A DNA stretch of 64,000 nt. It comes from Rattus norvegicus (Eukaryota; Chordata; Mammalia; Rodentia; Muridae). The notes under the pieces were generated by a model, which saw only the letters and a program-made list of their open reading frames with translations, made no database searches and was not told the DNA's origin. The stretch spans positions 51,870,539-51,934,538 of the forward strand of contig NC_086026.1 in NCBI RefSeq assembly GCF_036323735.1, written 5' to 3'. Each line of letters starts with the position of its first letter. Within the stretch, counting starts at the first letter, position 1. The position numbers and the translations under genes are program-made. Of the stretch, positions 46,981 through 59,480 are shown piece after piece.

Positions 46981-48589
46981 TGTTTATTTATGTTATGGTA
47001 TATATATATGGTATGAAGGTGAGGTCAGAGCCAGGGAGTATTTCAATGGCATGGAAGACTGTCCCATGGGAAGGAACTGTGTGGAATGGTCACCATAGGT
47101 GTTAGAGCTCAATTCAGCTTTCTATTTCTCTAGAAGAGGTGACATTTCCCACATCTTGGTTTAACATAGGAATCCATTCAGGAATTGACTCTAGGAACCT
47201 CCCTGGCCAGTTCATCCATGCGGGCCAGGAAGTAAGTGGGAGACAGGGCCAAGGGAAGGGAAGGTGTTTAAAGGAAAAGAGAGGGGCAGGGAAACTGAGG
47301 TTACCACCAATCTGTCCTCTCTTCTTCCTCCTCCTCCTCCTTCTCTTCTGCCCCCTCTTCCTCCTCCTCTCCTTTCTTCTGCAAGAAGCCATTCTAATCA
47401 ATTTTTCAAATGAGAAAGATTTACTAGCCACACGTCTAACCCTGTCTAGGATCCAAATACCAAGAAACACAGTTTGGGTACCAGGGTGTCCAGGACAGGG
47501 GGTGGAAAACAAATCTGTCCTTGTGGGCGGCTTCTGTCCAGGGCAAGGGGGAGGGGAAGACGTCCTCTCTGAGACCTCTGTGCCAGCGATAACCATCCTG
47601 GTCTGTTAGTCAACCCAGGCACAGGCCAAGTTGTGTCAACTGCAACTGCGAGTGTAAGAGCTCTTAATGACCCATTGATTCTGCCTGTGTCTGATTCAAG
47701 GAAAAAAAACAAGAAGCCATGCCAAGACCGTCTCCCGGCCCAAGCGATACTCCCCTTTACATTCCTAGGCCAAACATGCATCCTGATCTCTGGTCCTAAG
47801 CTTGAGACTGAAGCTGTAGCCTCAGCTCCCTCTACGCCCGGTTCGTTGCTGAGTCTGTCAAATCCAACTCCCAAATCTCTCTGGGATTTATCCCTTCCTT
47901 TCCACCCCTACGTCCACCCCCGTGTGGGCCCTCATCCTTTTGTGAGGGCAGCCTATTTAATGCAGATCTTGCAGCTGGTATTGAGAGACAAAGTCACCAT
48001 ATTGTACAACTCCATGTTTGTCCTGAAGACAGTACAAATAGGATCTATTGTGTATCATGTGACAATCTCATTGAGAAACAAAATCAGGTATTAGACAGAA
48101 CAGACAGGTTTGCGGTTTAATGCTCATTTGCTCCTAGCTAGGTGGTCCGTGGTAGGCCTCTGCAATGTCAATTCCTTTACTGATAATAGACAGAAAGAGC
48201 ATCCACCTTATAGAAGGGCGCCCAGCACAGAGGAACCCCAAGACCCGTGGGTTCCCTTGTTTCTAAGCACAGTCTCTGTGCTTTTAACAAAGAGGGATGA
48301 AGCAGCCTTTTTTTCCCCTTTCTGGCTACCATGAGCTACCTCTGGTCCCTTCCCAATAGAAAATATCTGGCCACGGGCTTTCCCACACCTGTTCCTTTCC
48401 ACATCCCTCTGTAGGAAGCTACTCTGATCTCCTTGTCAAATAAGAAAGACTCAGCTAAGTTGTCATAAGATGTTAATTGTTTGCTGAGGTCATTTGTATC
48501 CAACTAGGAAGGCTGGGGTCAAATTCTGAGCTTTGTGAACCCTGAATAACATTATCAAAGTCAATGACTGTAGTACTAACTGCTACAAT

Positions 48590-48800
48590 CTACTGGCCAG
48601 ACAGAACTAAGCATGTCTCACCCATGATCTCTATCCTTAGAGCAAGCCTGTGGTGTGGGGGTTCATCCTGATTATTTCATGGCATCAGAATGGAGACTCT
48701 GAGCCTCAAAGTGACTGTCCCAGGAACACATGGCTGGGAAAAGAGAGTTGTGAGTTCAAACCCAGGTTCTGTTGACCTCAAAACCCAGGGCTCTGTGTTG
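48590..48800 (-). mobile_element. MIR SINE fragment
   Basis: Reverse MIR order: gactctgagcctcaaagtga, then ctgtcccaggaacacatggc and gagttcaaacccaggttctg. Confidence 0.85.
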
Positions 48801-49458
48801 GTGTACAATGCACTCATCATAAAGTCAGAGAAGTACTGTGATTTCATTGGAACCGCGCTATAAAATAAATAACCAAGGAAACCAAGTCAAAGCTAATCTC
48901 GGAGCACACAGGTGGCACAGTCTGAGGAGGGGCTGTGAGGCATTGGCTGAGTGTCTTTGTGAGGGGCAATTTCTTACAAGGAAGCCTGGGGCTTTGTCTT
49001 AGTTCCAGATTGAGCACCTGGATGGCAACGGCTCCCAGGAATTTGGGGAAACTCTAACGGTTCCTCCTCTGTGTGGCATGAGGAGCCCATTGAATTTAGA
49101 GCAACGCTAGATGTCCATCAGGGGAGGGAGAATTAGGACGCAAGCGAATTGGAGACATTTGTGGCAAGGATGGGATGGAGCAAGATGTGTCTGGCTCAGC
49201 CTCACGTGTCTTGGCCAGCTTCTGCAGGGAGCTAGTCAGAAGCTACTGCTAGTCCTAGGAAAGCCTCTTTTTGGGGGCCTCTGCTTTGGAGTCATTTATC
49301 ACATGCGTCCATGTGTCACTGACAGGCAGTAAGGAAGACTATATGACTTCATGAAGCCTATAGTGTCTGCCTGCTGCAAAGGTGGCCTCTCAGCTTTTGC
49401 ATAAGATAGCACACTCCCCTTGGCCCTTAAACCTTGCTGGATCTTTTAAATTTATTTT

Positions 49459-49595
49459 AGTGAGACAGGGTCCCACTATGGGGCTCTGGCAATTCTAGAA
49501 TTCACTGTGTAGACCAGGCTGACCTTGAATTTACAGAGATTCACCTGCTTCTGCCTCCTGGGTAGTGGAATTGCACCGTCACCACACTTGGCTTG
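49459..49595 (-). mobile_element. B1 SINE
   Basis: Reverse B1: gagacagggtcccactatgg, then accaggctgaccttgaattt and agattcacctgcttctgcct, ending ccaccacacttggc-like. Confidence 0.88.
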
Positions 49596-49612
49596 ATTTA
49601 TCTTCATATTTA

Positions 49613-49616
<4 letters not shown>

Positions 49617-49662
<46 letters not shown>

Positions 49663-49676
49663 AGTGTGTGTGTGTG
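49617..49676. repeat. (GT)n microsatellite
   Basis: A nearly pure GT run of about 60 bp with one acagt interruption. Confidence 0.97.
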
Positions 49677-49830
49677 TTACACATGTGTCACGGTATGCAT
49701 GTGAGGTTGGAAGACAGCTTACAGGAATCAGTTCACTCCTACTACCATATGGGTTCCAGGGATCAAAATCATGGCCAGCTTGATGGCAAGTGCCTTAATT
49801 TATACATTGACCCAGCTCATTGGCTTGTGC
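49677..49830 (-). mobile_element. tRNA-derived rodent SINE (B3/B4-like)
   Basis: Reverse element after the GT run: gaggttggaagacagcttac, then ccatatgggttccagggatc, gcttgatggcaagtgcctta, ending acccagctcattgg. Confidence 0.65.
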
Positions 49831-51744
49831 ATCTCTCTTAATGCCAGGGCCACAGGCAACCCATAAGGTGATTATCTCAGTACCACTAGAATCACTGGAA
49901 TCCTTCCCACTTTAGCCACCTGGATCCAGCTGGGTTGTGACTGTCCCTTCATTCCAGAACAGGCGAGGTTTCTCAATGGTCTGTGGAACTCAACCCCCCT
50001 CTCAGCAGGATTTTCCACTGCTCTCACAAACCTTGGCCTTTGGTTCCCACTGCTCCACATTCAGCCTCAGCCCCTAAGCAGCCTGGGAGAGGAGGTCACA
50101 GACTTAGGTCATTTCAACTACCAGAATTTCCTAAACACCCATCTATTCTTGAGTGTGTTCATATCTGCTTCCACTGGTGTGGTTCTACGTGGCTGACAAG
50201 GTCCTTTCCTGGGTCACTTTGGGTTCCCCAAACCACACTAGCTCGGGGGCACGGAGTTCCACACCTTCCCACTTAGAGAAAGAGTAAGTCAAGTGCCCAG
50301 AGGTAAGTGTTTCCCCCAAAGACAGAAAAGGGAGGAAAGCCTGCTGCATACAAGGTCGATTCTACTTCATTCCCCCACTAGCACTAGGCAAGGCCACCAG
50401 GACATGCAGTCACACACATCTCCTCCCTGAGGTAGTTAATGACTGACAACTTAAAATGCTGCCACCCCAGGAGTCCAAGAATACCAAAGACTCCAATTTC
50501 CTAACCTGTTATTACGACGCGGGGAGAATGGAAAGAATCCTGAGATGGCATCACCCTCGACTTGAACCCAGTATCCTCCCACCCTACTTGGCTCCTCTCC
50601 CTTGCTGCCCTATCTGTGAATGTCACCATTACCCACCAATCTTTCAAGCTAGAATTTGGAAGTCGCCCTCCACTTCCTCCATTCTCCCACTAGCCTCCCA
50701 GCAGCTCCCCTCTGCCAGCCTGTGTGCACTCATTAGCTTCTACCTGAGAATGGTTTTTTTTCCCCTTTGTCCACCCCTTGGCTCTGTTCTCTGCCCTCCA
50801 TCTCTACAGATCATGGTGACCTCACTTCCGGTCCTCACCATCTCGTGCCTACCTTTCCTCTGGTCTTGTCATTCACCAACTTCCTTTGCCTTGCTAGTGC
50901 TGGAGGGATGTTTGTGGAATATAAATTTTAGTGACCGTTCAACACCACCACCTGCCCAAGTTGCATACAAGACACAGTTAGACCCACAAATCTTTGCATA
51001 ATTCACGCCCACCTTCTATGCAGCCCCCACCCTGACCTCCATCAAATGCTGTTTGGAACAGGGCCACTCGAGTGTGCCATGACGATACCTCTATTGTCTT
51101 ATTAGAGCTTTTTATTATACAAATCTGTAAACAGCTGCCACCCCCACGCCAGGTTGCTGCTGAAGCACATGTAGTGATCTACGTCTACTCGGTGTATCAC
51201 GCATGAAAGAAGTCAGCCCCGGTGGCTGACTAGATTTCAGAAGGGAATGCGGCCATCTCACATGGGCAATCGTGGCCTTGGTACTTCCCCAAACTCTTCT
51301 TTATAGCCATATTTATTCACTTCTCTTCGGGACATGACACATGGAAGAAGCCAGGTCCTTGACCTCTCTTTCACAAACCCCACCTTACCCTCTCTCAGCA
51401 AAGCCCTACCTATAGCTTGCAGAAGTTTGGCGTCACTTGGGAACCTTAGCATCCCCTCTCTCCTTCCCCTCCTTCTTTCCCTCCCTCCAGAGGCCACCTA
51501 ACTGTGGTACCCGTCAGTCTATTTATCTGCATCAAAGCCTGTGCTCTCTGCAGACTGGAAGATTGCTTTTTGTATAATAGGTCTTTGAAGACAGTGGCAG
51601 CTGGGAGGCTAATTCATACCTGTCAGTAAGTCCTATTTAATGGAAGATTTGGCCCCAAACCTCCCAGCTCCCAGCTCTCCTGGATTCTTCTCCCTGCATG
51701 TTTCCTATTCATTTACTCCCGTGACCTGAGCAGGCATATCTGTT

Positions 51745-51910
51745 CTTCCCAGGAACCTTGTCCCTTTTCAGCTTTGCTCTCCCAGTGTGACCCTGCAAAC
51801 AGGACTTCATGGGCAGAGTCCATTCTATCTGGCTCATTGCTCTGTCCCCAGCTCCGTACCCCATGCCTGTGCTCAGCAAGTGTTCAGGGTATGCTCATTA
51901 AATGAATTAA
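51745..51910 (+). mobile_element. L2 LINE 3' end fragment
   Basis: The run ggctcattgctctgtcccca, then gctcagcaagtgttcagggt, ending gctcattaaatgaattaatg, resembles the L2 3' terminus. Confidence 0.55.
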
Positions 51911-52146
51911 TGTTCTCCCGGAAACACACCCTCGGAGTGTAACCGCCTTTACAAAGGTGTCCATCATTTGCTCCCATGAAGAGGAAGACAGAGGCCAGGT
52001 GGAAAGCCCGGCTTCCTGCTCCGCAGCAGCTGGGACTGTCTTGGTTCTGTGTTGAGAATACCATTCTGTCTTCGGGTGCTAAACAAGTCGTTGTTAACTA
52101 TGTCGTTAACTGTACAGATTAACCTTTCGTGTGTGAAACTGACGTG

Positions 52147-52165
52147 AAAAATGGCGGCCATCTTG
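52147..52165. promoter_or_regulatory. Paired YY1-like sites
   Basis: The sequence aaaatggcggccatcttg contains AAAATGGCGGC on the plus strand and the complement of CAAGATGGC immediately after, i.e. two YY1-type sites in opposite orientation sharing the GGC. It may be regulatory, or a relic of an unrecognised LTR. Confidence 0.35.
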
Positions 52166-53007
52166 CATTCCCGCCTATGAGCTAAGGAGAGTTTCTGCTT
52201 TCATGAAGACTTGCTTCATATAGCAATCTGTGCATCTGAGGTCCTCTGCACTCAGGACTGTTAGTGAGACCTCTTACCCTCCTATCAGAAGGCTAGTATC
52301 TCCTTCCCAGGTCTCAGTGCATAACTCCATGCATTCAGGTATATAGGTATACAGACACACGCCTAAGGCACCTCCCTTCTCACCTTGGGCACAGTTGTCT
52401 GGGAAGATGAGTGATGCTGTCAATCAGTGCTCTCTGCCCCTTTATTTGCTCTGCTTGCCCCACCCTTGCAGCAGGTTCCACATGAGGTGGGCAGCTTGCT
52501 GACCATGATGTGTTCTAGGCCACTAGGTTCTCAGATGTGTTTCAACAGCAGACAGAAGCATACACCACCGGGTGGCCCAGAGTTGGGGGAGGGATGGGAA
52601 GCAACACAAGAGGAAGCCAAGGGGCAAGTTATAAAGGGGCTACAGGAGTGGTGGTCAGGGGTTTGGGCTTTACTCTAGGGTAATGGTGAACCTCCAGAGG
52701 ATCTTTAAGACTGGAAAGGTTGGGAACCGTTTGGGAAGATTTTAACTTTTTGTTCAAGATAAAAGTCAGGCTTTGGGATTTACAAGAGGTGTCACAAGGT
52801 GAAGTTTCTGACAGGATGACAGGTGCCCTGTTACCCCAAGGCTGTGCATGCAAACTGCCAGCACCACAGAAGCAGCAGGATGCCTGCAATGGTGATTAAT
52901 TGAGCTGCGGATGCCTTTGACACTGAGTGGAGGATGGAGAAGCTGGATTGCTTAATAATAACAGTACTTGCCACTCCTAATGGTGCTTGTAATACAATAG
53001 CACTTAG

Positions 53008-53026
53008 AATGTAATAATAATAATAA
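53008..53026. repeat. (TAA)n short microsatellite
   Basis: A short run of TAA units. Confidence 0.9.
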
Positions 53027-53470
53027 TATGATTTGCCATGGTGTGTTTTCATCTCATTCTCCTTGCTCTGCCCAAACAGACATTAATCCCAAACATTCCT
53101 CTCAGCAGGACCAAAATTCCTCAGGGCAGAAAGCACCCCTAGTAGCTACAGAAGTCTCAGAAGGCCTCCATTGTTCTCTTTACTCTTCTCTGTCTTCCCT
53201 CAAGAACCCCACTTACATGATATCATCTGAGGCGCAGGAATATGCCTTGCCCAAAGCCAGGTGCTACCTGCTACATGCAGACTGATTGCCCACCACAAGT
53301 GTCTCTAGTGACACTTCCTGGTTCCCTTGTTACCTCTTGCCTTGTCTAGCCCCCCCCCCCCGGTGGTAATGGAGAAAGTACACGAGTCAGCTAATTTACA
53401 GTTAGGTCACACTGTAGGTAGAGTCTAAATGACACTTGGCACTCCCCACCTTCCTGCATGCACAAGAGTG

Positions 53471-53471
<1 letters not shown>

Positions 53472-53518
<47 letters not shown>
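53472..53518. repeat. (CA)n microsatellite
   Basis: A pure CA run of about 23 units. Confidence 0.98.
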
Positions 53519-53519
<1 letters not shown>

Positions 53520-53700
53520 ATCCCTACAACTGGGACTATGGTGCACTCTATTTCTGTAACTAGTTTATACCACGTGGTAAACTTTTTATCCAACTTACCC
53601 ACAAGTGCTTTGAAAACAGTTGGATGCAAGACAGAAAGTCAAAGAGATCTAATAGTTAAGGAGCAGGAGACTGGGCGAGAGTGACGTCTCCTGCTCGTGA

Positions 53701-53792
53701 GATGGAGATGGACAAAGGCTGGAGATGGAGATGGACAAAGGCTGGAGATGGAGATGGACAAAGGCTGGAGATGGAGATGGACAAAGGCTGGA
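53701..53792. repeat. 23-bp minisatellite, four identical copies
   Basis: The unit of 23 bp (gatggagatggacaaaggct followed by gga) is repeated exactly four times, starting at 53701, 53724, 53747 and 53770. The unit length is not a multiple of three, so it cannot be a repeated protein motif in one frame. Confidence 0.98.
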
Positions 53793-54238
53793 GACCTGCT
53801 CCAGATGTTCAGTGCTCACTCAAGCCAAGCGTCAGAAGGAAACAGAGAAGTCAGCCCTCTGGCCACAAGAAAGTGAATTTAGCAGTGACAGGCATGGGTT
53901 GGAAGAGGCTTCTGGGCTGCATGTGACAACACAACCTGCGAAGACCTTGATGGTAGCAGCCTGAGAAGAGGTGCTAAGTCAAACTGATGACCTACACAGG
54001 CAGCTAATGTTGTGATAATTTGTTGTATGGCGATAGGAAACTGATACTGTGCACCAGTGTCATAAACAGAGTGAGAAGGACAAGAGGCTGGCAGGGAGAG
54101 AAACGGCAAATCCTCTCACACACCATGTGGCCAGAAGACAGACAGGACTCGACCTTCTCTGAGCCTTACTTTCCTGCTTTATAGAACCACAACTCCACCT
54201 TGCAGGGTCACTGTTGATGCTTAAAGATCTTGAATAGA

Positions 54239-54535
54239 GGGCCTGGGGAGATAGCTCTGCCAGAAAAGTGCTTGCCATGTCAGCAGGAAGACCTGAGTTC
54301 AATGCCTGGGACCTACTCTAAAACCCTAGGCAAGGTGACATGCCATCATAATCATGCTGCTGGGAAAGAGGAGATAGGAGGCTCCCTGGAGTTTGATGGC
54401 CAGCCAGCAGACCTTACTTGGTGAGCTCCAGGCCAGGGAAATCATCTCAGAAAACAAGGTGGATGATGCCTGTGGAACACTTCAAAGGATGATCTCTAAT
54501 GTCTGTGCTCATACATGTGTTCACCCCTTTACATG
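54239..54535 (+). mobile_element. B4/B3-type composite SINE
   Basis: The start is ggcctggggagatagctctg and gacctgagttcaatgcctgg follows. A B1-like middle and a CA-poor tail (tgctcatacatgtgttcacc) complete it. Confidence 0.75.
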
Positions 54536-56676
54536 CAAAAATCAAGTGCTTAGAGTGACATCTAGCACACCACTATACCCAGACCCAGAGGCAACTATTG
54601 TGAAAATGGGTAGACATTTATTAACGCGTCTTCTTGAGGGTAGACATCTTGACATTGTTAGCTCAACAGACAGTAGAGGTGGTGAAGTGATGCTCCCTGA
54701 ATCAGTAGGACTTCTGAATGTTTAAGATCTCTGTAACGGAAGTCAATGCCGTCTCCCTCTCTCCCTAAGCCTTATCAGATAGACGGCCTGGGCAGCCAGA
54801 GGGGACATTTCCGTTATGTTTCCAGAGATACTAAGCCGGAGACATCCCCAGAGCCTGCTTCTTACTTCAGTTTGATTTATTTCCTACGAGCAGCCTGGTG
54901 CACCCCGTCACAAGCTTACTTGGGCTCAGGAGAAACTCAGAATTGTGTGCTAGATTTGAAAGCAAAGACAGGCATGAGTTCTAACTTTTATTAGATAAAT
55001 GAAACACACGAACTTCTAACTCAGATCTGGAGCCCCAAGGGGAGTGATCTTTGCTCTCGCCTTGTTTGTCCAACATCAACAAAGGTGTTTGCCTGATAAT
55101 TGGTTCCTCTAAACCAACACAGTGCTTCTCTGCCTTCACCCTGAGCCACAGCACCTTACAGAAGGCTCTTCCAGTTGCTACCCAAGGCCCTCCTCGTGTG
55201 TTCTCAAACATCCCTGCTCCATCCAGAGAGAGCCCTCCTGATTCCTGCAGACACACCCGCCTCGCCCTGGTAACCAGATGGTCAGTGTAGCGTCACCGTG
55301 AGGCCACAAGGTAGACACCTCCTTCCACATCAGCTCTGAGGAGGATGAGGGCATAACTGGCTCATATCCGTTCTCGATGGTTCTGTAGACCTGGGACTCG
55401 TGCTGCTTTTTCTTTGGGGTAACTGGCCTCATGCCTCATTCTCCCTTCCCCTGACATTCATGGACTGCCCCCAATTCTCATCACGAGGAGAAAACACATA
55501 GAGAGACCAAGCAGAGTATCTCAGGTACAGCAGGTTTTAGCCTGCCATGCAGCTCGGGACAACTGATTATCTTCAGTCATCAAGGGACGGGTCCTACCTC
55601 AGAGGTGTTCATCTCTCCTCCCGGGAAGACCTGTGAGCAGCCATAAGGAAGCAGTTCCTTCATTCAAATGCCCCTCCCCATAGCATGTGGCACTGTAGAC
55701 AGGTGTGCCCACCAACGACTTCTGCTGCCTGGCAGGTCACTCCTACTTCTTCATGTCTCGGGGTTAACAGTTCCCATGGTCAGGGCCAAGGGCTAGAGTT
55801 CTCCCCTCAGACATTTCTGAGCAGCTGGCAGCCTGCCTTGAAGGAAGCAGGAGCAGGGCTGCTCCAGCTTCGAGACCAGTCAAACCCCAACCCACCCTCT
55901 GTTTGTGGCCTGGGGCAGCTCACGATTTTGATCTCTGTGTAGGATGGTTGTTCTCATCCCTCTGAATGAGGAGACTTGTTTCACTGTTGTCTGTGGTTGC
56001 GACTGTTGGGGCATCCTTTAATGTGATAAACCACCACTGAGTGAAAGGTGGTGATTTAAGTCCTCTGGGGGGGACTCAAGCCTTTCCTATTCCCCCACCC
56101 CTGTGAAAGAGAATGCATTCTCCAAGAAATTTAAAGGACAGTGACCAAAACACAAGACATCAGCTAATGCCCTTGGAACCTCCTTCTGACTCTCCCTACC
56201 TCTGCTCTTTACAAACGCACCCACACTTTCTAACAGTGATTCAGAGCACACTTGCAAGGAGGAGTCTCCCCCTGGAACACCATGTTGGAGTCACAGCTCC
56301 TCCTGAAGAGGCTGGTTAGGCTGTGTGGGCCCAGCAGACATCTGTCACCGGGGCACCTGCCACCTCTCAGGCATGCATTCAGGGGCATGGGGGTGTGGTT
56401 GGGGGTGGGGGTGGGGGGTGTCGGAGACGTTCAGAGCTCAGACAGACTCACGGAGAGCTTTCACTTCATTATTCTCCCCCTGAGCTGATATAAATCCGCA
56501 TTTATTCACCAAAGCATACTGGAATATGCAGAATGTCTCTCCTAAAGGGCTCGATAAAGCTGAAATATGTGTGGACTCTTAATAATTCTACAATAAACTA
56601 CACTTTAGAATCAATTGCTCTGGCACCCAGAAAGTTGTCCGACTGATGGATTGTAGTTCTGGCTGGCTGGTTGGCG

Positions 56677-56681
56677 AGTGT

Positions 56682-56728
<47 letters not shown>
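56677..56728. repeat. (GT)n microsatellite
   Basis: A GT run of about 26 units with one GAGT interruption. Confidence 0.97.
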
Positions 56729-56733
<5 letters not shown>

Positions 56734-57040
56734 ATGTCTTGTACTCTTTCAATGAAAGTGTGAACAATCTGCAAAAAAAAAAAGAATCAGACATAGTAGA
56801 AACTATAATTCTAACTAGGTGAGCCCAATTTTGACAATTTTTTTTTCTGATGAGAGCTCTGGAGTTGAGGAAAACCAGAGGCAGTCATCAGGAAAATGAG
56901 GTCTCCAGGTGAAAATAGTCAATGGGGAAGAAAGGGTTGGGCACGGGGAGAAGGCAAGATTCACCAGCCATCAACTGAGGATTAGAAGCCTCCTCACCGC
57001 TCCTCATGAAGCACCATTATTTTACCTCGCCAAAGGGTCT

Positions 57041-57414
57041 GTGATGATTAATCGGGATTGTCAGTTTGATGGGATTAGAATCATGTAGGAGACAAGCCCT
57101 GGGGCGTGCCTGTGAGGGTGTTTTCGGGGAACTGAGGTGAGAAGATCCACTCTAAATGGGGACTGCACACTCCCCTGCACCCAGTTCTGGGCTTTATGAA
57201 AACGGGAAACTGAGCGTTCAAGTTCAGGTCCCTTTGCTTCCTGATTGTAAGTGTAATGTGGCCAACCCTTCATGCTCCCCTGTCCCCACCCACCGTGCCT
57301 TCCTGCCCTGGTAAGCTCTATCTTGACAGACTTCACCCAAATTGACCCTTCCCTTCCTTAAGTTACTTTTGTCAGGCATTTTGTCATAGCAATGAGAAAA
57401 GTAACGAATACGGG
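57041..57414 (+). mobile_element. Medium-reiterated rodent repeat, copy 2
   Basis: It starts gtgatgattaatcgggattg and contains cgtgcctgtgagggtgtttt. It ends ccttaagttacttttgtcag, then gcattttgtcatagcaatga and aaagtaacgaatac. It is the same family as 43171-43560, with the 3' end better preserved. Confidence 0.8.
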
Positions 57415-58306
57415 GTCCAATAGGTAAACCAGCTGCCACATGAACATCTAACTGAGATATGCGACAGGCAGCCCACAGAGTAGAAGTCACACTCCCGCTG
57501 ATCTGAGGCCCTGCCTGCTTCTGTGACTCAAAACACTGCTTTCACTGCTGTTGTCAGCATGGGGGAAAGAACTCCTCTAAAAGTGACCTTTCAGATCTGA
57601 AGGACTTGTTCTGAAGACCCTTAGGCTCTCGCTTTACAAGTCAGGCGCCAGGTTTAGGCCTCAAGAACACACATGACCTCAGATCCCCAGGGTACAGCGT
57701 GGCCATCAGTACCTCTTGATGACAGGCAAGTGTATCCCCCCACCCCGATCAATCATAGCTAGCCTTGAATTCCATTTTCCTTCTGCCACGACCATTCTCA
57801 GCTCTAACCTGACCTCAGGGTTTGACATCTCCCACCCTCTGCAGAATTCCAAACTCCGCCTGCTTCTTGGATCCTGAATAAAACCACCTTGCCAGGCCCT
57901 CATACCCTTTAGTCCAAATCTATTCCGGCTGGAATGAGAGGAAGGGCACGGGAGACTCAGCAGTTACCCGTGACTGTGTGGGCTACATATGTGCAGAGGC
58001 ATCCTAGGGATAGCGAAGCGACTCCCAGGCTGGACTGCAGCCAACCAACCCCCTGGGCTCCTTTTAGCTGGAGAGCCTTTGTGGGAATGAACTGAATTCA
58101 TTTTGGATGTAAGGAGATGAGCTATCGCCCCTAGCCAGAACTCCCATGCCCAGAACTCTACAAGTCGAAGAAACAATCCATTCACCCACCCAGTAATCAT
58201 TGGTTGGGCATCTATTCTGTTCCTGTCAGCCACAAGGGTTACAGAGGTGGAGAAGACAGACTTGGCCTGGACTTTATGAAGCCTGGGCAGGGCTAACTGT
58301 GAGCGT

Positions 58307-58605
58307 GGCTGGCGAGATGGCTCAATGGGTAAGAGCACTTACTGTGTGCGAACCTGAGTTTCAATAGGCGTGCACGAGTAAGCTGAACGTGAACACTAGG
58401 CCTGAACCTTGGTGTTTAGATGTTGAGATTGGTAGATCCTGGGAGCTGGCTGGCCAGCTAGCCTAGGCGAAATGGAAGCTCCAGGTTCAGTGAGGGAGAC
58501 TGAGAGCAGCAGACCAAGAGATCTGCTGTCTTCCTCTGGCATGCGTATGTGAACTTGAGTGTGTGCCTCCATATATATATGTGTGTGTGCGCATGAGCAC
58601 AACTG
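58307..58605 (+). mobile_element. B4/B3-type composite SINE
   Basis: The left end is ggctggcgagatggctcaat with gggtaagagcacttactgtg. The right end is ctgtcttcctctggcatgcg, followed by a short AT/GT run. Confidence 0.82.
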
Positions 58606-58754
58606 TGAAAGTGACAATGCACTCAACCTGGTGCTGTGTCAGGATGACTTCAGTGGAAGAGTGACATTTAAGTAACACCTGGAAGATGGACGGGGCTGGC
58701 TCGCCATAGGCAGGAGCAGAAGACTGGGATAAAGGCATTCGCCCTTTCTCCAGA

Positions 58755-58865
58755 AATTAATTGCCTTTTCTCTCTGTGTCTGCCCCAGTTCCCCTTCCTG
58801 TAATAATTTTAGCAATTTCAATTACTTATGGCTAATCTTGCTGATAAGCCTTTGGAAAATAAATA
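58755..58865. promoter_or_regulatory. Candidate conserved non-coding stretch with TAAT-type sites
   Basis: It contains gaaattaattgccttt, cctgtaataattttagc and tttcaattacttatggctaa within 110 bp of non-repetitive sequence. The call is from motif density only. Confidence 0.25.
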
Positions 58866-59269
58866 CAAACTCAAGACTGCTTGGCAGTAAAAGGAAGCGA
58901 GGGGAGGAAGGCCAGCTGCGCATACCTTTTCTGCTCACACAGGGAGCGCCTGGGACAGGGAAGGGTGATTACTGCAGAGCTTCCTGGGACCTGGCTATAA
59001 TTGTGACAGAAAAGACCTAAACAGACACTGCTTCTGTGGGCCACGTGGGGCCTCCGTTCAGTGTGTCGTTCTCCCTGATTTCCAGAAAACAGTTCTATTC
59101 CCCAGGACATCATGAATTGGGTTGCTCCCAACCAACGCACAGAGAAGCAAGACCAAGGCTTAGAAAGACCCTCAGAGATTGCCTCGTGTAAAACCATAAT
59201 AAACAGACAGAGAACTAAGCTCAGCAAGGAGGAATGGGCTTGTGTAGACAACGGAATGACTAAGTGGGG

Positions 59270-59480
59270 CGGTTAAGAGCTAACTGCCTGGCTTTATGAT
59301 CTGACTCCACTACAAGCAAGAGACCAAGGTATTATTGGCCTCGGCTCTTGTAAATGGGAACGAAATAGCTGTTTCTGCTGGAGTTGATGTGGGGCTTACA
59401 TGAGAAAACAACCACGGCGTAGTGTTTACAGGGCCCTGCACAGAGAAGTCATTCAATAAACACCAACTACAGCCATCGCT
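59270..59480 (+). mobile_element. MIR SINE fragment
   Basis: The sequence taactgcctggctttatgat, ctcggctcttgtaaatggga and cagggccctgcacagagaag, then tcattcaataaacaccaact, follows MIR order. Confidence 0.7.

Noticed and set aside
47114..47609. Overlapping open frames of about 160 codons on both strands
   Set aside because: Both span a TCC/GGA-rich tract that lacks stops by composition. Neither shows a recognisable protein.
50456..51001. 181-codon plus-strand open frame
   Set aside because: C/T-rich composition, no recognisable domain and biased residues (Pro, Leu, Ser, Cys). Most likely a chance frame in pyrimidine-rich intron DNA.
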